From contig NZ_JSZO01000031.1 in assembly GCF_000801955.1 (NCBI RefSeq), positions 1-32,294 on the forward strand: a stretch of DNA of 32,294 bases, read 5' to 3'. A model generated the notes under the pieces. The model saw only the letters and a list, made by a program, of their open reading frames with translations, was not told the DNA's origin and did no database searches. This DNA comes from Ralstonia sp. A12 (lineage in GTDB: Bacteria; Pseudomonadota; Gammaproteobacteria; Burkholderiales; Burkholderiaceae). The position numbers and the translations under genes were made by a program. This document shows, one piece after another, positions 15,176 to 24,349 of this stretch (position 1 is its first letter; the number at the start of each line of letters is the position of its first letter).

Positions 15176-15598
15176 ATGCGTTGGATCAAAACCAAGAACA
15201 TCGCCGCAACAGCGCTTTTGGCTGTCACGGCAGTCACAACCTGGGCAGGAGCTTTGACGCAACAAGAGGCGTTCCGTGTCGAGAACGAAGCAGCGATGGA
15301 CAAGATGATGGCTGCGATGGAGATCAAGCCTTCTGGTGACATCGACCGAGATTTTGCGGCCAAGATGATTCCGCATCACCAAGGCGCTATTGACATGGCC
15401 TTGGCGGAACTTCGCTACGGAAGCAACGAGCAGTTACGGCGCATCGCCCAGGAAATCATCGTGGAGCAGCAGCAAGAAATCGCCGCCATGCAAATCGCGT
15501 TGGGCGAACAACTGCCGCCTTCTGTACCGGTGCCCACTCAGGTCGGTGCAGCCGCGCGTGCGGCCGCAGCCCCCGAACATCACCATTCTTCGCACTAG
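15176..15598 (+). CDS. Exported DUF305 protein
   Basis: 140 residues from the ATG at 15176 (CGGAG 7 bp upstream). An upstream in-frame start at 14948 would place the signal peptide internally and is rejected. Residues 1-25 form a signal peptide (MRWIKTKNIAATALLAVTAV..AGA). The DUF305 core is RDFAAKMIPHHQGAIDMALA, followed by amphipathic helix pairs LRRIAQEIIVEQQQEIAAMQ. The tail ends EHHHSSH. DUF305 proteins are ferritin-like four-helix proteins of the periplasm; some relatives bind copper or other metals through His/Met. Here the HHQ pair and His-rich tail fit metal binding, but no metal is proven. First gene of the operon with the beta-propeller, sigma and anti-sigma genes. Confidence 0.88.
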   Translation: MRWIKTKNIAATALLAVTAVTTWAGALTQQEAFRVENEAAMDKMMAAMEIKPSGDIDRDFAAKMIPHHQGAIDMALAELRYGSNEQLRRIAQEIIVEQQQEIAAMQIALGEQLPPSVPVPTQVGAAARAAAAPEHHHSSH

Positions 15599-15606
15599 GA
15601 GCCGGC

Positions 15607-17064
15607 ATGCTCAAGAAACGCTTGCTCTCGTCGCTGGTCTCGTGCGCACTTTTCTCCGGCCTTGCAGTTGCTGGTCAGGCGCCCGGCCGCGACACCGACG
15701 CCGACATCCCGATGAGCCATCGGGACCGAATCTACGCAGCCGAGCAATTTTCGAACACCGTGTCCGTAACAGATCCGGTCGATAACCGACTACTGGGAGT
15801 CATCCGCCTAGGTGATCCCTCGCCTAGCAGCTTCAGTCCGCTTTATCGCGGACAGGTGCTTGTTCATGGTCTCGGTTTTTCGCCCGACCATCGAACCCTG
15901 GTTGTGGTATCGATTGGATCGAACGCGGTAACGTTCATCGACACGGCCACCAACGCGGTAAAGCACACCACCTATCTCGGCCGCTCACCTCACGAGGCGT
16001 TCTTCACACCTGACGGTAAGGAAGTCTGGGTTACCGTTCGAGGCGAGAACTATGTCTCCGTGATCGATACTGCAACCTTCAAAGAGAAGGCTCGCATTAC
16101 GACCGCTGCAGGTCCCGGGATGCAGATTTTCTCAACTGACGGAAAGTACGGGTACGTTTGTTCATCGTTCAATCCGGAGACCGCCATCGTGGAGGTTGCA
16201 TCTCACAAGATCATCGCCAAGGTGAAGCAGGACAGCCCGTTCTGCCCCAACATCGCGGCCTCGCCCGACGGGAAGCAGGTTTGGTTCACGCAAAAGGACG
16301 TTGGCAAGACGACCGTCTTCGACGCGAGGCCGCCGTTTGGCATCATCAAGTCGTTTGAAACCGGTCCGATCACCAACCACGTTAACTTTGTGCGAACCAG
16401 CAAAGGGACGTTCGCGTACGTGACCGTTGGCGGGCTTAACCAAGTGAAGGTTTTCCGCACGGATGATTTCTCCCAAGTTGCGACCATCCCCGTCGGCAAC
16501 CTTCCGCACGGTCTGTGGCCCTCTGGGGATGGCACCCGCATCTACGTCGGCCTAGAGAACGGTGACGCCCTTGCCGCAATTGACACGGCCTCGAACAGGG
16601 TTGTTGGCAACGTGCCTATCGGTCAAGCGCCGCAAGCTGTTGCCTATGTCCCCGATGCCGTGCCTAGCGGTGACGGTATGCAGAATCTTCGGGAACTCGG
16701 CGTAGCAGGCCAAGTGGCATTGCTGTCGCTGACAGACGTAGGTAGCTCATCTGGCACGACTCGAACCAGCGTTGCGCTGTTCGACCAAGGCTTGCTGCAG
16801 GTACTCCAAGCCTCCGTCACAGGGCTGAAGCCGAAGCAGCCTTATGTTGTTGCACTGGCCGAGAAGGCTGATGGTTCTGGCACCCAGCAGCCTCTGGCCA
16901 ATTTCGTGACCAACCTGGCAGGGTCTGCCGTTGTCAACGCGGTCGGTCCGATCCGTCAGATCGTGCAAGCAGAAGCAGCGGACACCCGACGGTATCTGGT
17001 GATTGCACCCGTCGTCGACGGCAAGCCCGGCCAACCGGTTCAATTGCAGGTCGCCGCACAATGA
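15607..17064 (+). CDS. Exported YVTN-type beta-propeller protein
   Basis: 485 residues with an N-terminal signal peptide (MLKKRLLSSLVSCALFSGLAVA). Repeated blades follow: NTVSVTDPVDNRLLGVIRLG, NAVTFIDTATNAVKHTTYLG, NYVSVIDTATFKEKARI, VKVFRTDDFSQVATIPVG and DALAAIDTASNRVVGNVPIG. Each is the V.DT...K....I.VG unit of YVTN propellers, about seven blades to residue ~350. A C-terminal domain of ~130 residues (AGQVALLSLTDVG to the end) looks like a separate beta-rich module. Periplasmic; role unknown, perhaps a scaffold or sensor that works with the DUF305 protein. It starts 8 bp after the DUF305 gene with an AGGAG site, and its TGA overlaps the sigma ATG as ATGA. Confidence 0.87.
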   Translation: MLKKRLLSSLVSCALFSGLAVAGQAPGRDTDADIPMSHRDRIYAAEQFSNTVSVTDPVDNRLLGVIRLGDPSPSSFSPLYRGQVLVHGLGFSPDHRTLVVVSIGSNAVTFIDTATNAVKHTTYLGRSPHEAFFTPDGKEVWVTVRGENYVSVIDTATFKEKARITTAAGPGMQIFSTDGKYGYVCSSFNPETAIVEVASHKIIAKVKQDSPFCPNIAASPDGKQVWFTQKDVGKTTVFDARPPFGIIKSFETGPITNHVNFVRTSKGTFAYVTVGGLNQVKVFRTDDFSQVATIPVGNLPHGLWPSGDGTRIYVGLENGDALAAIDTASNRVVGNVPIGQAPQAVAYVPDAVPSGDGMQNLRELGVAGQVALLSLTDVGSSSGTTRTSVALFDQGLLQVLQASVTGLKPKQPYVVALAEKADGSGTQQPLANFVTNLAGSAVVNAVGPIRQIVQAEAADTRRYLVIAPVVDGKPGQPVQLQVAAQ

Positions 17065-17612
17065 GTGGCAGCATTGGCATGGCACTGATCGCGGAACTTG
17101 AGTCGTTAATTCCGGCGCTGCGGCGCTATGCCAGTGCAATGATTCGTGATCGCGATCTTGCTGACGACCTAGTTCAAGATTGCCTGGAGCGGGCCATCGG
17201 CAATTGGGATGCACGCCGGCAGGCGGAGAATTCCCGCCAGTGGGTTTTCGCTATCGCGCACCATCTCATCGTAAGCCAGTTGCGGCAGCGTGCGAGGCGG
17301 GGGTTGCACATTGATATCGCAGACGTCGATGAAGGCGCCCTCGCCGCTCTCGCGCCCCAGGAGCATCGAGTCCACCATGGCGAACTGATGAAGGCGTTGG
17401 CCGCGCTTCCCGAAGACCAACGCAGCGTGATATTGCTGGTATCGGTGGAAGACCTTACCTATGCGGAAACCGCCAAGACACTCAACATCCCAATTGGAAC
17501 TGTGATGTCCCGGCTAGCCAGAGCACGGGAGCGACTTCAAAGCGCTCTCGACGGTGGCCTAAATGTGGAGGCACGTCCCAAGGACGTGCCGATCTTGCGG
17601 AGGATGAAATGA
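17061..17612 (+). CDS. ECF-family RNA polymerase sigma factor
   Basis: 183 residues with sigma region 2 at about 15-80 (LRRYASAMIRDRDLADDLVQ for -10 recognition, SRQWVFAIAHHLIVSQLRQR for melting). Region 4 is at 108-165 (ALPEDQRSVILLVSVEDLTY, then AKTLNIPIGTVMSRLARARE). There is no region 3, as usual in ECF sigmas. It would direct transcription to an envelope or stress regulon, including its own operon through the GGAATAA/GTCTAC promoter. ATGA overlaps the propeller gene, and the anti-sigma start codon follows its stop directly, so stoichiometry is probably set by translational coupling. Confidence 0.92.
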   Translation: MSGSIGMALIAELESLIPALRRYASAMIRDRDLADDLVQDCLERAIGNWDARRQAENSRQWVFAIAHHLIVSQLRQRARRGLHIDIADVDEGALAALAPQEHRVHHGELMKALAALPEDQRSVILLVSVEDLTYAETAKTLNIPIGTVMSRLARARERLQSALDGGLNVEARPKDVPILRRMK

Positions 17613-18390
17613 ATGGACAAGCTGCCACCCTCAGCTCCCATCGTGGAGGAAGACCTCCATGCCTTCGTTGATCATGCGCTTGACGCCGATCGCCGCAAGG
17701 AAGTCCAAGATCACCTAGATCGCGATCCAGAGGCCGCGGCCACCGTAGCAAAATTTGCTGCTCAGAGGCAACTCTTGAGGTCCACGCTCGCGGCCGATTG
17801 CCGACGAATCTGTCCCGCAACGGCTTCGAGTCAACACCCTACTCAAGCATCGGCACAGCTCTGGACCTTGGGCTTGGCGAATGGCTGCTACGGTGGTGCT
17901 CGCGCTCGGGACGGGAGCTATCGGTGGCTGGCACGTGCGAGGTGCACTGACGCCTAACGGTGGTATCGCGGTACTCGCAGGTGAGGCCCGCAGCAGCTAC
18001 ATAGCATATGCCGCTGATCCCGCTGGGGATGGTGACAAAGCGGAATTGCTTAGGTTGGTGTCCAGCAAACTTCAGCGCCCCGTCCAGATACCAGACCTGA
18101 GTCGATCAGGCTACCACTACGCAGGTGGCAGATTGGTTTCAACGGTTCACGGTTCCGCCGGTTTGTTCTTCTATGACAAGGCAGATGGGACACGCATGGC
18201 CGTCATGATCCGGCCGATGGCCCGCGAGAAAGAGGCGCCCATGATGGAACAGACCACGGGAAACGTCAGGGGATTTACTTGGGCGGCTCGCGGACTTGGT
18301 TACAGCGTGGTCGGAACTGAAGCGCCTGACCTGCTGCATCCCATTGCGGACGAAGTCCGCAGGCAGATTCGTGCCAAGTCCCCAACCTAG
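17613..18390 (+). pseudogene. Anti-sigma factor with a +1 frameshift
   Basis: The ATG at 17613 directly follows the sigma stop. Frame 1 gives a cytoplasmic anti-sigma domain (VEEDLHAFVDHALDADRRKE to QRQLLRSTLA, residues 1-60) and then degenerates into DCRRICPATAS. From 17794 the next frame continues sensibly (PIADESVPQRLRVNTLLK...), into a membrane segment MAATVVLALGTGAIGGWHV, and on to a periplasmic domain ending EVRRQIRAKSPT at 18390. Removing one G of the GG at 17792-17793 restores a 258-residue protein with cytoplasmic, single-TM and periplasmic parts, the normal size for the family. There is no HxxxCxxC zinc motif. As read, the product would be a free cytoplasmic domain without an anchor. 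Real mutation and sequencing error are both possible. Confidence 0.85.
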
Positions 18391-18629
18391 GAACGGTGTA
18401 CAGCATTCATTGCATTGCACCGAGTCGTCGTCCGGCGCGGGCTCCGACCAAGCGAGAAGAGGCCTGACGCGAACACGGCTCCGCCCCCGCACCTAAATAG
18501 AAAGAAATTCTTTTAATAATAAGCAGAATATCTCATTTGCTGCTGAGCGCTGCACGCCGAAGAATATCCGCATAACAAGGGAGGTTTCGAGGATTCGGAT
18601 CGTAGAAGCATGCCCGCCTATGGGCATGG
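18391..18629. other. Intergenic region with hairpins and a direct repeat
   Basis: AT-rich compared with its surroundings. AAAGAA-A-TTCTTT is a small palindrome near 18500. AGAATATC occurs twice (18525-18532 and 18561-18568). CATGCCC-N6-GGGCATG (18609-18628) is a perfect 7-bp stem. These may hold the promoter and control site of the alcohol dehydrogenase gene. No gene is seen. Confidence 0.4.
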
Positions 18630-18767
18630 ATGGATAGCTCCACTTTCCAAGTGAACGACCGTCATCCTCAGAATCTCCTCCGTTTTGCCGCCGGAGCTGT
18701 GGACGCTGCGCGCCTTGGCTTGGCGGTATTGCACACACCAGACACCACAGATACGTTTTCGCATTGA
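18630..18767 (+). CDS. Doubtful 45-residue ORF upstream of the alcohol dehydrogenase
   Basis: The frame begins MDSSTFQVNDRHPQ and ends TPDTTDTFSH. Its TGA lies within TGAGGAG, which also supplies the dehydrogenase ribosome site, 12 bp before that ATG. Codon use is GC3-rich and protein-like, but there is no ribosome site before its own start and no family match. It could be a leader peptide or chance. Confidence 0.2.
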   Translation: MDSSTFQVNDRHPQNLLRFAAGAVDAARLGLAVLHTPDTTDTFSH

Positions 18768-18779
18768 GGAGAATCAGCT

Positions 18780-19811
18780 ATGCCGGAACAGAAGACATAC
18801 AAAGCGATGCAGGTGACCAAGCCTGGCACGCTGGAGCTGGTTGAACGGAATACGCCGACACCAGCGGCAGGCGAAGTCCTGCTGCAAGTGGAGGCATGTG
18901 GCATTTGCGGCGCCGATGCAGGTGCCATTGAAGGCCTGGAGGCGGGACTGCAATTCCCTCGAGTCCCTGGCCATGAAGTTGTTGGGCGCATTGTGGCGAT
19001 GGGGCCCGGCACCGCTTCGATCTGGAAAGTCGGCCAGCGTGTCGGCGTGGGTCGACTGGGCGGACACTGCAACGAATGCGAGCAATGCCGTCGCGGAAAC
19101 TTTCAGCTCTGCAAGAACCAACCCGTTGTCGGCAGCTCGCAAGACGGTGGCTATGCAGAGATGATGATCGCCCGTAGCACAGGATTGGTGTCGATTCCCG
19201 ATGAACTCAGCTCTGTGGCCGCAGCGCCCCTTCTGTGTGCTGGCATTGCGACGTTCAATGCACTTCGGAAATCAGGGGCGCAGGCCGGCGATTTGGTTGC
19301 AATCCAGGGCATTGGTGGCCTGGGCCACATGGCCGTCCAGTACGCACGCAGAATGGGTTTCAAAGTCGTTGCCATAGGCCGCGGCGCCGATATTGCCGAC
19401 GACGTTCGCGCGCTGGGTGCACACCTCTACATCGACACCCGCGTCGAAGATGCCGTGGCGCGGCTGCAAGAGATGGGCGGAGCTCAAGTCATCTTGACGA
19501 CCATTACGGACAGCGCCGCCGCGTCCTCGCTCGTGCCGGGGCTGGCGCCGCAAGGGCGGCTGCTTGTCGTAGGCGTAGGCAAGGAGCCGCTGGCGATCAT
19601 GCCAAGAGCGCTGGTGGGAGGTGAGCGCATGATCCAGGGGAATATCACCGGCACTCCTTTTGAATCGGAGAAAGCGCTGGATTTCAGCGTGCTGACCGAT
19701 GTTCGTCCACTGATCGAAACCATGCCGCTGGAGAAAGCTTACGAAGCCTATCAGCGCATGATGTCCGGACAGGTCAAGTTCCGCATGGTGCTGACAATGA
19801 ACGCAGGCTGA
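18780..19811 (+). CDS. Zinc-dependent alcohol dehydrogenase (MDR superfamily)
   Basis: 343 residues. The catalytic zinc site is Cys43 in CGICGAD, His65-Glu66 in VPGHEVVG and a later cysteine in LLCAGIATF. The structural zinc lobe is present with Cys97, Cys100, Cys103 and Cys111. The Rossmann motif GIGGLGHMAVQYAR carries the coenzyme-binding GxGxxG. The strand that follows ends in AIGRG, with an Arg rather than an Asp, which leans towards NADP(H). Expected role: reversible oxidation of a primary alcohol to an aldehyde in the cytosol. A GAGGAG site precedes the ATG. It stands alone, followed at 133 bp by the MBL-fold gene. Substrate not assignable. Confidence 0.9.
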   Translation: MPEQKTYKAMQVTKPGTLELVERNTPTPAAGEVLLQVEACGICGADAGAIEGLEAGLQFPRVPGHEVVGRIVAMGPGTASIWKVGQRVGVGRLGGHCNECEQCRRGNFQLCKNQPVVGSSQDGGYAEMMIARSTGLVSIPDELSSVAAAPLLCAGIATFNALRKSGAQAGDLVAIQGIGGLGHMAVQYARRMGFKVVAIGRGADIADDVRALGAHLYIDTRVEDAVARLQEMGGAQVILTTITDSAAASSLVPGLAPQGRLLVVGVGKEPLAIMPRALVGGERMIQGNITGTPFESEKALDFSVLTDVRPLIETMPLEKAYEAYQRMMSGQVKFRMVLTMNAG

Positions 19812-19944
19812 CGACGCATATTGCCGCCCACCCGTCGCGGTTGGGCCTCGCGAATCGTTGTTGAAAAAGCGCTTCACGCTTCTGCGCAGATTGAAGGCAG
19901 AAGCATGACTGCGCCCACCATAGTCACATCAGAAAATCACGTTC

Positions 19945-20883
19945 ATGACCATACAAACACTGGCACAAAAAGCTGCCTGGATAATTGGCGCCGTCATGAT
20001 TGCTGCAAGTGCAACGGCTGGCACACCCATAGACGCGGGCAAAAATTCCAATGCTGACATGCATGCCGTCGCATTCCAGCAAATCCGCAATGCGACGATC
20101 AAGATCAGATACGGGAACACCACCTTCTTGGTGGATCCAATGCTGGCGCCAAAAGGAACTTATTCTGCTGCACCCGGAGCATTCAATGGTGAGCTTCGCA
20201 ATCCCACTGTCGATTTGCCTCTGACGATAGACAAAGTGATCGACGTCGACGCGGTCATCGTTACTCACTTGCATATTGATCACTGGGACGAAGCGGCAAA
20301 GGAGCACCTGCCCAAGAATATTCCTATCTTTGCGCAAAACGATCAGGATGCAGTAAAGATTAGGAGCGTTGGGTTCCAGGACGTACGTCCCCTCAACGAG
20401 CCAATCGAATTCAAAGGCGTTCGATTGACGAGAACGAATGGCCAGCACGGCAGTGATGCAACGATGGCAGTTCGAGGAAGAATGCTGGGCAGTGTATCGG
20501 GAGTCGTGTTTCAGCGTCCGGGTGCCAAATCAGTGTACGTAGCAGGCGACACTGTATGGAATCAGGATGTCGAGACGACTATCGCTACATATAAACCCGA
20601 CGTCATTGTCCTGAACACGGGATACGTGCGCTTCAAGGATATCGAAGGTGCGGTAATCATGGGCAAGGAAGACTTGTACCGCGCAAGCCAGACCGCCCCA
20701 AATGCCTACATCATTGCAAGCCACATGGAAGCGTTGGCTCACGGCATGCAGACGCGGCGGGAACTCGCAGAATTCATTGCCGAGAAGCGGCTCGATCCAA
20801 GGCGTGTTCTGGTTCCCGCTGATGGGCAGAGCTACGACTTTCCCCCTGATATTGAGTCAGATCAAGCCGCTTCGGGTCGTTGA
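19945..20883 (+). CDS. Exported metallo-beta-lactamase-fold hydrolase
   Basis: 312 residues with an N-terminal signal peptide (residues 1-26, WIIGAVMIAASATAG). The metal-binding motif THLHIDHWD gives His108, His110, Asp112 and His113. Further ligands are probably His168 (NGQHGSD), Asp202 (VAGDTVW) and His260 (ASHMEAL), the complete binuclear set of the MBL superfamily. The overall type is the UlaG/PF12706-like branch rather than a true beta-lactamase. Periplasmic, substrate unknown. The ribosome site is weak. It lies 38 bp upstream of the LuxR-type gene on the same strand, so the two may be co-transcribed. Confidence 0.85.
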   Translation: MTIQTLAQKAAWIIGAVMIAASATAGTPIDAGKNSNADMHAVAFQQIRNATIKIRYGNTTFLVDPMLAPKGTYSAAPGAFNGELRNPTVDLPLTIDKVIDVDAVIVTHLHIDHWDEAAKEHLPKNIPIFAQNDQDAVKIRSVGFQDVRPLNEPIEFKGVRLTRTNGQHGSDATMAVRGRMLGSVSGVVFQRPGAKSVYVAGDTVWNQDVETTIATYKPDVIVLNTGYVRFKDIEGAVIMGKEDLYRASQTAPNAYIIASHMEALAHGMQTRRELAEFIAEKRLDPRRVLVPADGQSYDFPPDIESDQAASGR

Positions 20884-20921
20884 TGCATCCAACGACGCTC
20901 ACCCCAAGATAGCTTGACTAC

Positions 20922-21986
20922 ATGGCTCTTTCTACGCACGAGATACGTGCACTCCTGAAAGTCGTCGCGCGCCTGCAGGAACTGTCTACCGAGAGCTTGG
21001 TGCACCGCCACGATCTTGTGACAGAGCTTTGCTCGCTGTTACACGCTGATGTCGTCGGTCATCTTGTTTGGCGCGATGGGGGGCGCATGCTCGAAGAGCC
21101 AGGTGGATGGGGGCGCGAGGATCACATGGCTGCCGAGTATCGGCAGCATTTTCAGACCGTCGACCCCATTTCGCCGCTGCTTCGTGGTCGTCCTGACCCG
21201 GTTGTCATTGAAAGCCTGGTGGACCGAAGCACACTGCAGCGAACGGAATACTTCTCAGATTTCCTGAGGCGCTATCAAACCAACCCTGGCATCAGCATGT
21301 ACTTTGAGGACGGTAGCGACCTGCTGCTGGACTATCGATTTGGTACTAGCGACGCAAAAAAACGTTTTGGTTCGCGCGAGCAAACGCTGCTGGATTTGCT
21401 CCAACCGTATCTGGTCAATGCGCACCGGCTGCGTCAGGTCGCGCGAGCGCAACGCCAGGCAGTGTCGTCTGGCAGCCCGAGCTTCCTACTGGAGTCTGGC
21501 AGGCCGCCGCAGCCCAATCGCAAGGCACGGGCGCTGCTGGCTTGCCTGGAGATGGATGAACGAGATTCGCTGGTCGACATGCTCTACCGCGTTGACGCTG
21601 GCACATCAGCCAACACGGAGTGGAACGGCTTCGCGCTCTGCACCGAGCGCGAACGTGATGTGTTGAGCGGCCAACCGCGATGCACCGTGCATCTGTTGGC
21701 GCGCTCAGTAGGCTCGGCTGCCTGGTTCCTGCAGCAGTTCGACGTGACCCTGCGGGAAGGCGAAGTGTGTCACCTCATGCTGCAGGGCATGTCTGACAAG
21801 CAGATCGCCCTGACTCTGAAAATCAGTTACTGGACAGTACGGATCTACGTGAGCAGGATCCTCGACAAGCTCGGTATCGAATCTCGATCGGCGCTAGGAC
21901 TGGCGGTGCTTCGGGCGAGCCAGAAGGACACGGCAATATTGCCTGACAGGTGCGACTCCCAACATTGCGTCGCTGACAATAGCTAA
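20922..21986 (+). CDS. LuxR-type HTH transcriptional regulator
   Basis: 354 residues. The C-terminal LuxR/FixJ HTH is clear at about 282-335: LREGEVCHLMLQGMSDKQIA, then LKISYWTVRIYVSRILDKLG. The N-terminal ~200 residues form a GAF-like or orphan sensor domain that I cannot assign; it shows neither the conserved Trp/Tyr/Asp set of acyl-homoserine-lactone receptors nor a phospho-receiver aspartate. It probably regulates neighbouring genes (MBL hydrolase, dehydrogenase). The stop codon lies in a hairpin, AATAGCTA-ACGC-TAGCTATT. Confidence 0.85.
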   Translation: MALSTHEIRALLKVVARLQELSTESLVHRHDLVTELCSLLHADVVGHLVWRDGGRMLEEPGGWGREDHMAAEYRQHFQTVDPISPLLRGRPDPVVIESLVDRSTLQRTEYFSDFLRRYQTNPGISMYFEDGSDLLLDYRFGTSDAKKRFGSREQTLLDLLQPYLVNAHRLRQVARAQRQAVSSGSPSFLLESGRPPQPNRKARALLACLEMDERDSLVDMLYRVDAGTSANTEWNGFALCTERERDVLSGQPRCTVHLLARSVGSAAWFLQQFDVTLREGEVCHLMLQGMSDKQIALTLKISYWTVRIYVSRILDKLGIESRSALGLAVLRASQKDTAILPDRCDSQHCVADNS

Positions 21987-21997
21987 CGCTAGCTATT
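21978..21997. other. 8-bp perfect stem at the end of the LuxR gene
   Basis: AATAGCTA-ACGC-TAGCTATT, with the TAA stop at 21984-21986 inside. It is AT-rich and has no T-run, so termination is uncertain. Confidence 0.35.
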
Positions 21998-22097
21998 GGG
22001 GCGCGTCTTGGCTGCTCGTACCCTAGCGCTCGTTCACATACGTAACGTGTGCGCGTGGGCCGGGGGGCTAGGGAACCAATGACCGCATGACCGTGAA

Positions 22098-22352
22098 GTG
22101 ATACTGGAAACGTTATTCCAGCCCACCTTTTTCGAAGGCTGGGAGCGACCACGGGGTCATCTTCTTGCTGATGTGCACACGTTTCCTATGCGAATCGCTG
22201 ATAGGAGAGCGTCCAATATGGAAATCGCGAAGGCGCTGCACGTCAGCGTGGAGACGGCCAAGACGCACGTCCGCCATATCTTCATGCCGCTGGATGCCAG
22301 CATCGCAGCCGTGTATCAGCGTGTCGTCCAGCCCCATGGACGGACACTCTAA
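22098..22352 (+). pseudogene. Remnant of a second LuxR-type HTH
   Basis: The 84-codon frame contains [24 protein letters not shown] as a recognisable LuxR/FixJ HTH, then MPLDAS where intact proteins have KLDAS. The residues before it (MILETLFQPTFFEGW...) do not form a sensor domain, and the only start is a GTG without a ribosome site. It is not a copy of the neighbouring LuxR gene: the HTH residues differ at most positions. Best read as the tail of a deleted regulator. Confidence 0.6.
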
Positions 22353-22441
22353 TAGTCGCAGGCTTTTCCGGATTCCCCGTTACGAATCTAGAGATTGGTG
22401 ACCGCCGATACCGCCTCTCTCTCCACTTCCAGATAGTAGAC

Positions 22442-24031
22442 ATGTTCAAAAAGCTGACGATTGCCCAGCGACTGGGTGGTGCTTTCATCGTCCTGAGTTT
22501 AGGGTTGGTAGCCTGCATCGCTTTGTCTCTCCTCAAAATTTCTTCTCTCAAGGCGGAAATAGATCTTCTGTCCAAGGATCGATTGCCGACAATCCTTCTG
22601 GTCAAAGCTGTTCAGAACGAAGCCAATGAGGCGACGACCGCGTTCCGCAACGTGCTGTTAGCACAGGGCGCGGATGCGACCAAGGAGTTAGAGATGTTCG
22701 AAGTTTCTCGTCGTCGAGTGACCGAGAATTTCGATCACTTGGAAGCCGCCATGAACGCTGCGGGCAAGTCAGACAGGGGAAGTGCTCTGCTCCAGGCTGC
22801 GATCGAGGCCAGAAAGCCCTACGCCGCTGGCATTTACAGGGTATTTGGCTTGATGAAGGATGGGCGGAGGGACGAAGCTATCGCGCTACTTTTCACCGAC
22901 GTTCGCCCGAGCAAGCGCAACTTCTTTGCGGCCTTGAACGAGGTGGCCAACTACGAGGTACAACTGGTCAACCAGGCGGTCGCCGAGGCGGAAGACGCTT
23001 ATCGACGGGCCGTGTGGACCTTGACCGTGGCTGCAGTCATTCTGCTTGCCGTTGTCGGCACCTCGGCAGCGCTAACTATCCGCAGAATCCTCCGCCAGTT
23101 GGGTGGTGAACCGAACGTTGCCGCAGAGATTGCCCATGCCATTGCTGCCGGCGACCTTACTCATCCCGTTCCCGTGCGACCTGGGGATAAGCAGAGCTTG
23201 CTATTTGCGATGGAAAGCATGAAGAGCAGTTTGATGCAAATGACGAGCGACGTGCGGGCAACGACCGAAAGCGTCACGATTGCCGCGACCGAAATCGCGA
23301 GTGGCAACACGGACTTGTCGGCACGCACCGAAGAGCAGGCGGCATCTCTCGAAGAAACGGCAGCCAGCATGACACAGTTGACAGAAACGGTGAAACAGAG
23401 TGCCGATAACGCACGACACGCGAACGCGCTAGCTATGCGCGCGACAGATATGGCGGACAGCGGCAACAATGCAGTACTGAGTATGGTCAGCACGATCGAC
23501 AAAATCAGTGGTAGCTCGACGAAGGTTTCCGAGATTACGAGTGTCATCGAAGGCATTGCGTTCCAGACGAACATCTTGGCGCTGAACGCGGCGGTAGAAG
23601 CGGCTCGCGCTGGTGAGCAAGGGCGAGGCTTCGCAGTGGTGGCTAGCGAAGTGCGCAGCTTGGCGCAGCGCTCTGCGGTGGCGGCTAGGGAGATCAAGGA
23701 GCTGATCGATTCGTCGGTGTCGACAATTCAGAGCGGCGCGAAGCAGGCAGACGAAGTGAGCGCTGCGATTGGCGAGGTGAAGCAGGCTATCAAGCAGGTA
23801 TCAGACATCGTGGGCGAAATCGCCGCGGCCTCCGAAGAGCAAAGTCGCGGCATTGAGCAAGTCAACCAAGCCGTCGTGCAGATGGACGAGGTGACGCAAC
23901 AGAATGCGGCGCTTGTCGAAGAGGCGGCTGCCGCAGCGCAATCGCTTGAGGAGCAGGCGACCAAGCTGAAGGATGCAGTGTCGGTTTTCAAGCTGACCGA
24001 TGCCTGCCCTTCCATGCGGATGGCCGGTTAG
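22442..24031 (+). CDS. Methyl-accepting chemotaxis protein, four-helix-bundle sensor
   Basis: 529 residues. TM1 is at about 11-32 and TM2 at 191-213. Between them is a periplasmic helical sensor domain of ~155 residues of the 4HB type. HAMP follows (~214-266), then the coiled-coil signalling domain. The hairpin tip [40 protein letters not shown] is fully conserved. Methylation-helix sequences [15 protein letters not shown] and [19 protein letters not shown] are present. There is no NWETF-type C-terminal CheR tether. It would sit at the inner membrane and signal through CheW/CheA, for which no genes are in the window. Ligand unknown. Confidence 0.93.
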   Translation: MFKKLTIAQRLGGAFIVLSLGLVACIALSLLKISSLKAEIDLLSKDRLPTILLVKAVQNEANEATTAFRNVLLAQGADATKELEMFEVSRRRVTENFDHLEAAMNAAGKSDRGSALLQAAIEARKPYAAGIYRVFGLMKDGRRDEAIALLFTDVRPSKRNFFAALNEVANYEVQLVNQAVAEAEDAYRRAVWTLTVAAVILLAVVGTSAALTIRRILRQLGGEPNVAAEIAHAIAAGDLTHPVPVRPGDKQSLLFAMESMKSSLMQMTSDVRATTESVTIAATEIASGNTDLSARTEEQAASLEETAASMTQLTETVKQSADNARHANALAMRATDMADSGNNAVLSMVSTIDKISGSSTKVSEITSVIEGIAFQTNILALNAAVEAARAGEQGRGFAVVASEVRSLAQRSAVAAREIKELIDSSVSTIQSGAKQADEVSAAIGEVKQAIKQVSDIVGEIAAASEEQSRGIEQVNQAVVQMDEVTQQNAALVEEAAAAAQSLEEQATKLKDAVSVFKLTDACPSMRMAG

Positions 24032-24340
24032 GAAAGCAAGCCACCTGTTTTCGTCTGGAAAGTGGCGGGCAACCCCGTGAGCGGGCGTTCGGCCGGTGCC
24101 CTACATGTCGCTGCGACGACAGACGCGACTGTGCAAGCATGAGGGACGTCCGGAGGCCGGCAACAACGGGGAACATCTACACGACTTTTCGGAGCGAATC
24201 GCGGACATACTGTCGCTCGGCGACGATATACCCCCCAGCCGCCACGATATTTGCAGGCACGACCTGTCGCGTTCCGTGCGATCACGTGTGCGTCGTATTG
24301 CCTACCCTCCGGGGCGGTAGTTTATGTCCCGGAGCTGGCA
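24032..24340. other. Region without a recognisable gene downstream of the chemoreceptor
   Basis: Short frames on both strands have no family resemblance. No T-run terminator follows the chemoreceptor stop. The right part runs into the transposase remnant and may contain its unrecognisable N-terminal part. Confidence 0.4.
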
Positions 24341-24349
24341 GATTGCCTC

